Assembly (NCBI GenBank): GCA_945947925.1
Contig: CAMEZU010000077.1
Coordinates: 1-7,860 of the forward strand
Reading direction: 5' to 3'
DNA: 7,860 nt
From: an uncultured Verrucomicrobiota bacterium
Lineage (GTDB): Bacteria > Verrucomicrobiota > Kiritimatiellia > RFP12 > UBA1067
The translations under genes were made by a program, and so were the position numbers. The notes beneath the pieces were generated by a model. That model saw only the letters and a program-made list of their open reading frames with translations, was not told where the DNA came from and did not search any database. Of this stretch, positions 1-4,323 are shown one piece after another; positions within the stretch are counted from its first letter, which is position 1, and the number at the start of each line of letters is the position of its first letter.

Positions 1-1
1 T

Positions 2-199
2 ACGGAGCTCTTCAGCTTCGAGGCCCCGACCTTCGCACGGTCGATGGAGTATCTGGACGGCTTTGTCTATTTCGGACTCGGTACGGAGGTGAAGGAGCAC
101 GGACACTTCGAGGGCAATTCGCTCAAGCTCAAGTTCTCGGCAGATGAGGTGGACAAGGCGTCGGGTACGATCCTCCGTTACCGAATGGCGCTCAAGTGA
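2..199 (+). CDS. 3' end of an unidentified protein gene (partial)
   Basis: An open frame runs from the window edge to a TGA at 197-199 and gives the last 65 residues of a protein. The product ends in RYRMALK and contains an aromatic, glycine-containing stretch (YLDGFVYFGLG) followed by a charged segment, with no recognisable motif or membrane segment. Codon use (third-position C/G) matches the neighbours, which supports real coding. The start lies outside the window. It ends 37 nt before the CDF transporter start, with that gene's own -10 box in the gap, so the two need not share a transcript. I do not recognise the family. Confidence 0.6.
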   Translation, partial: TELFSFEAPTFARSMEYLDGFVYFGLGTEVKEHGHFEGNSLKLKFSADEVDKASGTILRYRMALK

Positions 200-211
200 C
201 GGGCCCAGGCA

Positions 212-236
212 GGCGAGAAATGGTATAATTCTCGCC
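212..236. promoter_or_regulatory. Perfect 8-bp dyad straddling the CDF promoter
   Basis: GGCGAGAA (212-219) and TTCTCGCC (229-236) are exact inverted repeats separated by 9 nt. The extended -10 box TGGTATAAT (221-229) lies between and into the arms, and the start codon follows the right arm directly at 237. If transcription starts near 236-237, the dyad is not transcribed, so it fits a DNA operator for a dimeric repressor better than an RNA hairpin. A metal-responsive repressor would suit a metal exporter, but that is inference. Confidence 0.45.
221..229 (+). promoter_or_regulatory. Extended -10 promoter of the CDF gene
   Basis: TGG+TATAAT is a perfect consensus -10 hexamer (224-229) with the TGn extension. 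Seven bases separate it from the ATG at 237, so the start point should fall at or next to the A of the start codon. There is no good TTGACA-like element 16-18 nt upstream (GGGCCC lies there). Confidence 0.7.
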
Positions 237-1346
237 ATGACTCAGAAGGAACGCAACAAGGTAATCGTTCGGACGTCCGTCACGGGCGTTGTCGTCAATG
301 TCGTCATCGCCGTCGTCAAGATTGTCGCAGGTCTGCTCGCCTCGTCCATCGCCATCCTCTCGGAAGGCGTCAACAACGCGGCGGATGCGCTGACGTCCGT
401 CCTGACCCTCGTCGGGACGAAGCTCGCGGGACGCCATCCCGACGCGAAGCATCCGTTCGGCTACGGCCGCATCGAGTACCTGACGGGACTCGTCATCGCC
501 GCGATCATCCTCGTCTCCGGCTTTCAGATGCTGTCCGAGGCGGTGAAGCTCGTCTTCAACCCCGAGCCGCTTGCGATCTCGTATGTCTCGCTCGGCGTCG
601 TCGCCGTCTCGGCCGTCGCCAAGTTCGCGCTCGCGCTCTACACGATCGCCCGCGGAAAGGCAGCCTCGTCCGAGGCACTTGTCGGCGTCGGGCTCGAGTG
701 CCGCGCCGACTCGTACGTGTCCGTCGTGACGATCGCGACGGCGCTCCTCTTCCTTTTCACGGGAATCTCGATCGACGCCTATGCGGGCATCGTGATGTCG
801 CTCGTCATCATCAAGGCCGGCGTGGAGGTCGGACTCAAGACCGTGTCGGAGCTGATCGGGGGCCCCGGGGAGAAGGAGCTTGCGGCGAAGATCTACGCGC
901 GGGTGCGCGCGACGCCCGGGGTCGTCGGGGCGGCGGACATGATGCTCCACAACTACGGACCCGGCGCGTGGTCCGGTTCGGTGAACGTCGAGATCGACCA
1001 TGCGAAGTCGGTCGGCGAAGTCTACGCGTTCCTGCACGAGCTCCAGCTCCGGATCATGCATGAGGAGAAGGTGACGATGGTCTTCGGCGTCTACGCGGTC
1101 GACAACGACCACGAGGAGACGAAGCGCGTGCGCGCGGCCGTGCTCGAATACGTGCGCCGGCAGGAGCACGTGAAGAGCTTCCACGCGATCTATCTTGAGC
1201 CTGGGACAGACCGCATCTACTGCGATTTCATCGTCGACTACGCGCTCAGGGACTGGGAGGCGCTTCGGGCGGACTTCCTCGCCTACATGCGCACGCTCTT
1301 CCCGACGAACGAAGTCGTCCTCACGGTCGAAACCGAATTCGTCTGA
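237..1346 (+). CDS. Cation diffusion facilitator (CDF) family metal transporter
   Basis: A 369-residue inner-membrane protein that should export a divalent metal (Zn, Mn, Fe, Co or Ni) in exchange for protons. The N-terminal two thirds has about six membrane segments starting near residue 13. TM2 carries SEGVNNAAD (42-50), the metal-site position of the family, followed by the typical loop PDAKHPFGYGRIEYL (68-82). TM5 carries E154xxxD158 (LECRADSY), where many CDF proteins have HxxxD. The region after about residue 200 is the cytoplasmic ferredoxin-like domain; it seems longer than usual and may be doubled. I chose ATG 237 rather than in-frame ATG 144: 144 lies inside the upstream gene, while 237 sits 7 nt behind a perfect extended -10 and begins the conserved protein. 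Family sure; metal unknown. Confidence 0.93.
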   Translation: MTQKERNKVIVRTSVTGVVVNVVIAVVKIVAGLLASSIAILSEGVNNAADALTSVLTLVGTKLAGRHPDAKHPFGYGRIEYLTGLVIAAIILVSGFQMLSEAVKLVFNPEPLAISYVSLGVVAVSAVAKFALALYTIARGKAASSEALVGVGLECRADSYVSVVTIATALLFLFTGISIDAYAGIVMSLVIIKAGVEVGLKTVSELIGGPGEKELAAKIYARVRATPGVVGAADMMLHNYGPGAWSGSVNVEIDHAKSVGEVYAFLHELQLRIMHEEKVTMVFGVYAVDNDHEETKRVRAAVLEYVRRQEHVKSFHAIYLEPGTDRIYCDFIVDYALRDWEALRADFLAYMRTLFPTNEVVLTVETEFV

Positions 1347-1355
1347 CCGAAATAA

Positions 1356-1364
1356 TGATATACT
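1356..1364 (+). promoter_or_regulatory. Extended -10 promoter of folE
   Basis: TGA+TATACT, with the hexamer at 1359-1364, ends 7 nt before the folE ATG at 1372. The spacing is identical to the CDF promoter and predicts a leaderless folE mRNA. The stretch before the ATG (AGCCACC) has no Shine-Dalgarno. folE therefore need not depend on read-through from the CDF gene, which ends 25 nt upstream. Confidence 0.65.
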
Positions 1365-1371
1365 AGCCACC

Positions 1372-1950
1372 ATGAAGAAGAAAGCCGTCAAAGAACCGGA
1401 CCAGAAGAAGCTCGCCGCACTCGTGCGGCAGATCATCGTCGAACTCGGGGAGGATCCTGAACGCGAGGGACTGAAGAAGACGCCGGACCGCGTCGCGAAG
1501 GCGATGACGTTCCTGACGCGCGGCTACCGCCAGCAGCTGAAGGCGGTCATCAACAACGCCTATTTCACGAGTGGCACCAACCATATGGTGATCCTCAAGG
1601 ACATCGAGCTCTACTCGCTCTGCGAGCACCACCTCCTGCCGTTCTACGGGAAGTGCGCGATCGGCTACATCTCGAAGGGGAAGGTCCTCGGCGTCTCCAA
1701 GCTCGCGCGCATCGTCGACATGTTCGCGCGCCGCTTCCAGATCCAGGAGCGGATGACCGAGGAGATCGCGAACGCCATCATGGCCGAAACCGGCGCGGAG
1801 GGTGTCGGCGTCGTCATCACGGCGAAGCACCTCTGCATGATGATGCGCGGCGTCGAAAAGCAGAACAGCGTGATGACGACCTCGGCCGTGCTCGGCTCGT
1901 TCCGCAGCGACGAGAAGGTCCGCCAGGAATTCCTCTCGCTCCTCCACTGA
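1372..1950 (+). CDS. folE: GTP cyclohydrolase I (type IA)
   Basis: A cytoplasmic enzyme (EC 3.5.4.16) that converts GTP to 7,8-dihydroneopterin triphosphate, the first step of folate or tetrahydropterin synthesis. At 192 residues it is the normal size. The family signature LYSLCEHHLLPFYGK (80-94) supplies zinc ligands C84 and H87, and HLCMMMRGV (153-161) supplies the third, C155, matching C110/H113/C181 of the E. coli enzyme. EGLKKTPDRVAKA (32-44) is the usual N-terminal motif, and QIQERMTEEIA (123-133) and the C-terminal SFRSDEKVRQEFL are also typical. The enzyme forms a toroidal decamer in known cases. The ATG at 1372 lies directly behind an extended -10. The gene downstream (CD225-like) begins 15 nt after the stop and is probably cotranscribed. 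Confidence 0.97.
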   Translation: MKKKAVKEPDQKKLAALVRQIIVELGEDPEREGLKKTPDRVAKAMTFLTRGYRQQLKAVINNAYFTSGTNHMVILKDIELYSLCEHHLLPFYGKCAIGYISKGKVLGVSKLARIVDMFARRFQIQERMTEEIANAIMAETGAEGVGVVITAKHLCMMMRGVEKQNSVMTTSAVLGSFRSDEKVRQEFLSLLH

Positions 1951-1952
1951 CG

Positions 1953-1959
1953 AAAGGAG
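1953..1959 (+). promoter_or_regulatory. Shine-Dalgarno of the CD225-like gene
   Basis: AAAGGAG lies 6 nt before the ATG at 1966. It is one of only two clear ribosome-binding sites in the window (the other is before metH). It fits internal translation on a folE-led transcript, in contrast to the leaderless starts elsewhere. Confidence 0.7.
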
Positions 1960-1965
1960 AAGCCG

Positions 1966-2256
1966 ATGTCCTGTCCCGCCTGCGCGGCAACCGGTGCCGA
2001 AAGACCGTACGTCAACAACCACCTCGTCCTCGCGATCCTGTCGACCGTCTTCTGCTGCCAGCTCGTCGGACTCCTCGCCGTCTTTCAGGCGGGCCAGGTG
2101 AAGTTCCGGCTGGCGACAGGCGATGTCGCAGGCGCGCGGCTCGCCTCCCGACGGGCCCTGTGGATCGCCCTCCTGAATGTCCTCCTCTGCCTGGCGCTGG
2201 CCATCGTCGGCACGGCCGTCGTCCTCGGTTTCGCCGTGATGAAAAAAGTGGACTAG
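1966..2256 (+). CDS. Small CD225/dispanin-like membrane protein
   Basis: A 96-residue protein resembling the CD225/dispanin (interferon-induced transmembrane-like) family. After a short N-terminus with a CPAC pair (3-6) comes NNHLVLAILSTVFCC, a hydrophobic hairpin-like segment. This is followed by the characteristic short loop with small residues and charges (AGQVKFRLATGDVAGARLASRRA is the region; compare the family pattern of AxQVxxxLAxGDxxGAxxAS+xA), then a second membrane segment (WIALLNVLLCLALAIVGTAVV). Function of bacterial members is unknown to me. A strong Shine-Dalgarno supports the start, and the 15-nt gap after folE supports cotranscription. Oddity: the final codons (MKKVD and TAG) are read from the 21-bp repeat at 2241-2261, so the repeat supplies the C-terminus and stop. 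Confidence 0.8.
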   Translation: MSCPACAATGAERPYVNNHLVLAILSTVFCCQLVGLLAVFQAGQVKFRLATGDVAGARLASRRALWIALLNVLLCLALAIVGTAVVLGFAVMKKVD

Positions 2257-2261
2257 TCCAT
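2241..2261 (+). repeat. 21-bp palindromic promoter element, copy 1
   Basis: GAAAAAAG followed by TGGACTAGTCCAT; the perfect 12-bp palindrome is 2249-2260. Two further exact copies lie at 3042-3062 (+) and 4246-4266 (-). The palindrome ends 26 nt before the -10 hexamer of the response regulator gene, placing its centre near -46. It also encodes the last residues and TAG stop of the upstream CD225-like gene. Read as an operator or activator site; the binding protein is unknown. Confidence 0.75.
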
Positions 2262-2283
2262 TCAGCCATTGAGGGCCGAAAAA

Positions 2284-2292
2284 TGGTAAACT
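2284..2292 (+). promoter_or_regulatory. Extended -10 promoter of the response regulator gene
   Basis: TGG+TAAACT, with the hexamer at 2287-2292, lies 8 nt before the ATG at 2301. No -35 hexamer is visible at normal spacing, although TTGAGG occurs at 2269-2274, only 12 nt from the hexamer. Repeat copy 1 sits upstream at the position expected for an activator or upstream operator. Confidence 0.6.
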
Positions 2293-2300
2293 GTGCGGCT

Positions 2301-3017
2301 ATGATCGAGCGTGCGCAGATGACGAACCGAGCGGCCCCTGAGATCCTGATTGTCGACGACGATGTCGCCGTCAGAAAGTCATATCGCCTTCTCTTCGAGG
2401 GCGAGGGCTATGCGGTGCGGACGGCGCGGAACGGCGAGGAGGGCCTTCGCCTGGTCGCGGAGCGGCGTCCGGATCTTGTCCTTCTGGACGTGATGATGCC
2501 GAAGACGAACGGCATCGCGGTTTGCCAGGAGATCCGCAGGACCGATCCCCGTCTTCCGGTCCTGTTCTTCACCGCCATGCCGTCGGACGTCTCGCTCGTG
2601 CGCGGCCTCGGCTGCGGGGCGGACGACTACATCGACAAGACGCGTCCGCCTGAGGAATTCCTTGCCCGTGTCGATGCGGCCCTGCGGCGCGTGCGCCGGA
2701 TCAGCGAGGGCGAAGCCGAGTTCAGGGTCCTGCGTCTGGGCGGGGCGGAAGTCGACCTGGAGCGGCTGACGGTCGTCGCCGAAGACGAACGCGAGGAGGG
2801 CCTGACGAAGTCAGAAGTCCAGTTCCTGCGGCTCCTGAGCGACAAGCCGGGCCGGGTGTTCTCGAAGGACGAGATCTTCGCGGCCTTGCGCGGCGAGGGC
2901 TATGTCGGCGACGACAGCGCGCTGCGCTCGCTCGTCCTCCGCCTCCGGCGGAAACTGGGCCGCGGCGGGAATCTCATTGTCAGCGAAAGAGGCTGGGGCT
3001 ACCGCCTGATGCAGTGA
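2301..3017 (+). CDS. OmpR/PhoB-type two-component response regulator (orphan)
   Basis: A 238-residue cytoplasmic DNA-binding regulator. The receiver domain spans about residues 14-128. It has the acidic pocket D19-D21 (ILIVDDD), phospho-acceptor D63 in LVLLDVMMPKTNG, the switch residue T91 (LFFTAM) and K113 (GADDYIDKTRP), where many relatives have TKPF. The C-terminal winged-helix domain (about 145-238) has LTKSEVQFLRLLSDKPGRVF and the wing SERGWGYRL typical of the Trans_reg_C family. ATG 2301 is chosen because it follows the -10 by 8 nt and begins just before the domain; upstream in-frame sequence belongs to folE and its neighbour in other frames. No histidine kinase is in the window, so its signal is unknown. 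Its own promoter carries repeat copy 1, so autoregulation is possible but unproven. Confidence 0.93.
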   Translation: MIERAQMTNRAAPEILIVDDDVAVRKSYRLLFEGEGYAVRTARNGEEGLRLVAERRPDLVLLDVMMPKTNGIAVCQEIRRTDPRLPVLFFTAMPSDVSLVRGLGCGADDYIDKTRPPEEFLARVDAALRRVRRISEGEAEFRVLRLGGAEVDLERLTVVAEDEREEGLTKSEVQFLRLLSDKPGRVFSKDEIFAALRGEGYVGDDSALRSLVLRLRRKLGRGGNLIVSERGWGYRLMQ

Positions 3018-3041
3018 CGAGGCGGCGGATGAAAGGAAAAT

Positions 3042-3062
3042 GAAAAAAGTGGACTAGTCCAT
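3042..3062 (+). repeat. 21-bp palindromic promoter element, copy 2
   Basis: Identical over 21 bp to copy 1 (and over 23 bp if the preceding AT is counted); the palindrome TGGACTAGTCCA is at 3050-3061. It ends 26 nt before the -10 hexamer at 3088, exactly as in copy 1. It lies in the gap after the response regulator stop and outside any gene, which shows that its conservation does not depend on coding. Confidence 0.75.
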
Positions 3063-3084
3063 CTCGCTTTTTGAGGCGGCTTTA

Positions 3085-3093
3085 TGATAGAAT
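3085..3093 (+). promoter_or_regulatory. Extended -10 promoter of the exported-protein gene at 3105
   Basis: TGA+TAGAAT, with the hexamer at 3088-3093, is followed after 11 nt by ATG 3105. The predicted leader is at most a few nucleotides and has no Shine-Dalgarno. TTGAGG at 3071-3076 is 11 nt from the hexamer, too close for a standard -35. Confidence 0.55.
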
Positions 3094-3104
3094 CTTCGAC
3101 CGCT

Positions 3105-3701
3105 ATGAGAAGGCCTATTTCCTTGTTGTCGTTTGCCTGCCTGGTGCTGATGACGGCGCCTGCGCTGCGGACGGATGCCGCGCCGACCGAAGGACGCCCG
3201 CCGTCTGTCCCCGAACCGCCCGCGCCGCAGCGGCTCGTCGCGGAGCGCCTGTGCTGGCGGACGGCTGACACCGACTACCCGCGCGTCAGACTGCATCCGC
3301 AGCGCACCGCCCCAGGGTGGCTGCATCTCGAGGTCTGCTTCGGACGCTATGCCGCCTCGGATGCGGCGCTCACGAACCGTCCCGCGAAAGTGCGCCATCG
3401 CGACATCGCCGCGGGCGACCGCCCGTGCCAGGTCGGGCTTCCCCGCGCGGAACTCCTGTCCGTCTCGGACCTCTTCCGCCGCCGCGGAATCGTCTGCCTC
3501 GTCGGCGCCCGCGAATCCGGTTCGGGCTCGACCTATCTTCGGGAGGATCTGCTGACCTGCAACCTGACCGAGGCGAACCGCGACGCTGGCCTCGCGATCC
3601 TGCGCGAGAAGGTCCTCGCGCGGTTGAAACGGATTCGCCGCTTCATCCTCGAGCCGTTTGCCTCCCCAGCCGCGGACGGTTCGGTCAGCGAACGACAATG
3701 A
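3105..3701 (+). CDS. Exported protein of unknown function
   Basis: A 198-residue protein. The N-terminus MRRPISLLSFACLVLMTAPA has two arginines, a hydrophobic core and small residues, which is a Sec signal peptide likely cleaved near residues 22-26 (RTDAA). No lipobox is visible at that point. The mature part begins with a proline-rich linker (PSVPEPPAP) and then a cysteine-containing globular region of mixed character, with several Arg-rich segments (DLFRRRG, LKRIRRF). I recognise no family or catalytic motif. The in-frame ATG 21 nt upstream is rejected because it overlaps the -10 box and would spoil the signal peptide. The 3' end overlaps the convergent gene by 17 bp (3685-3701). The promoter carries repeat copy 2, so it is likely co-regulated with the response regulator gene and the gene at 4206. 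Confidence 0.75.
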   Translation: MRRPISLLSFACLVLMTAPALRTDAAPTEGRPPSVPEPPAPQRLVAERLCWRTADTDYPRVRLHPQRTAPGWLHLEVCFGRYAASDAALTNRPAKVRHRDIAAGDRPCQVGLPRAELLSVSDLFRRRGIVCLVGARESGSGSTYLREDLLTCNLTEANRDAGLAILREKVLARLKRIRRFILEPFASPAADGSVSERQ

Positions 3702-4206
3702 CGAGCGGCGGCACGCGGTCCGCCGTAACGACCGACATCTCAAGAATGCCCCAACTCGTGGGGCCGCTGCCTTCGAGATGAAGTCTGAAGGCGCGAACCC
3801 TCGCCTCCGCGGCCCAGTCCGCCGTCTGGACGTTGATCCCGTACTCCTTTTGCGAAAGCTCGAAGACGTGCCGAAGCGCGTCTATCGGCTCGCCGTTGCG
3901 TAGGGGAGTCGCAACCAGGAGGCGCTTGCCAGTGGCGGAGGAGGAGCAGAGCCGAAGCTCCACCTGGAGGATGCCGGCTTCGAAACAGGGCGAAACGACT
4001 TCGCTCGTTTCCTTGTTCAGGCGTAGCGCGGACTTCGCCTTGGACGTCTCAGCGTAGTTGCTGACGGACGTGACGGTCCAGCCGTCGGACGAGACGCCGT
4101 TGCCGAGCCGTCCTAGGGCGACGGCGTCGATGACGTTGGTGACGGTTGCGCGGACGCTCCCGACGGCTGTCAGGGCAAGGATGACGAAGAGGGCTTTCAA
4201 AATCAT
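3685..4206 (-). CDS. Exported protein of unknown function, possible beta-sandwich domain
   Basis: A 173-residue protein starting at ATG 4206 and reading leftward. MILKALFVILALTAVGSVRA is a good signal peptide with an A-x-A-like cleavage context near residue 20. The mature part is rich in alternating hydrophobic/polar strands (GWTVTSVSNYAETSKAKSAL, then SEVVSPCFEAGILQVELRL). This loosely recalls small surface-associated beta-sandwich domains found with secreted proteins, but I cannot name a family. The ATG 18 nt further upstream is rejected: it lies upstream of and overlaps the -10 box, and starting there would put acidic residues before the signal core. A TAGAAT box ends 8 nt before ATG 4206. 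Convergent with, and overlapping by 17 bp, the exported-protein gene at 3105; divergent from metH. Promoter carries repeat copy 3. Confidence 0.75.
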   Translation of the reverse strand: MILKALFVILALTAVGSVRATVTNVIDAVALGRLGNGVSSDGWTVTSVSNYAETSKAKSALRLNKETSEVVSPCFEAGILQVELRLCSSSATGKRLLVATPLRNGEPIDALRHVFELSQKEYGINVQTADWAAEARVRAFRLHLEGSGPTSWGILEMSVVTADRVPPLVIVVR

Positions 4207-4214
4207 GGGCGCAG

Positions 4215-4223
4215 ATTCTACCA
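4215..4223 (-). promoter_or_regulatory. Extended -10 promoter of the minus-strand exported-protein gene
   Basis: On the minus strand this reads TGG+TAGAAT, the hexamer occupying 4220 down to 4215. Eight bases separate it from ATG 4206, predicting a leaderless mRNA. The palindrome of copy 3 ends 26 nt upstream, the same distance as in copies 1 and 2. Confidence 0.6.
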
Positions 4224-4245
4224 TAAATTTGAGTGGAAATGTTAG

Positions 4246-4266
4246 ATGGACTAGTCCACTTTTTTC
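4246..4266 (-). repeat. 21-bp palindromic promoter element, copy 3
   Basis: Exact match on the minus strand to copies 1 and 2; the palindrome TGGACTAGTCCA is at 4247-4258. The A-tract faces metH and the CAT edge faces the minus-strand gene, whose -10 hexamer begins 26 nt away. The palindrome is also 24 nt from the metH -10 on the other side, so one bound dimer could act on both divergent promoters. Confidence 0.75.
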
Positions 4267-4279
4267 TCAAAAAGTGATT

Positions 4280-4288
4280 TGATATAAT
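4280..4288 (+). promoter_or_regulatory. Extended -10 promoter of metH
   Basis: TGA+TATAAT with the hexamer at 4283-4288. Start point is expected near 4295-4296. A GTG at 4296 sits exactly where a leaderless start would be, but it is out of frame with metH, so metH should have a leader of roughly 28 nt. No cobalamin or SAM riboswitch can fit in this leader. Confidence 0.65.
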
Positions 4289-4310
4289 ACCCACCGTGCT
4301 GAAGAGGATT

Positions 4311-4316
4311 GGAAGG
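4311..4316 (+). promoter_or_regulatory. Shine-Dalgarno of metH
   Basis: GGAAGG lies 7 nt before ATG 4324, and a second purine run GGAGA directly abuts the ATG. This favours 4324 over the in-frame TTG at 4309, which would overlap the site. ATG 4330 and 4333 remain possible starts. Confidence 0.55.
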
Positions 4317-4323
4317 TTGGAGA

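Noticed and set aside
144..236. An earlier start (ATG 144) for the CDF transporter.
   Set aside because: It lies inside the upstream gene, adds a polar unconserved extension and would start before the perfect -10 box.
192..1436. Long minus-strand open frame opposite the CDF gene; likewise 5248-6465 (-), 4267-5226 (-), 6708-7724 (-) and 1363-2022 (-).
   Set aside because: They are Arg/Asp/Val-rich mirrors of strongly biased GC-rich coding on the plus strand, with no family motifs; the plus-strand genes are certain.
2241..2266. The 21-bp element as an intrinsic terminator (hairpin followed by T-tract on one strand).
   Set aside because: The palindrome leaves no room for a loop, so the usable stem is only about 4 bp. 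The T-tract side faces no gene needing termination, and copy 3 lies between divergent genes.
1653..2300. Upstream extension of the response regulator frame to 1653.
   Set aside because: It overlaps folE and the CD225-like gene in another frame, and the receiver domain is complete from 2301.
3042..4266. Copies 2 and 3 as terminal inverted repeats of an insertion sequence or transposon.
   Set aside because: No transposase is encoded between them, no target-site duplication is visible outside, and copy 1 occurs separately with the same promoter spacing.
4207..4323. Riboswitch (cobalamin or SAM) upstream of metH.
   Set aside because: The whole intergenic gap is about 117 nt, taken up by two divergent promoters and the repeat; the predicted metH leader is only about 28 nt.
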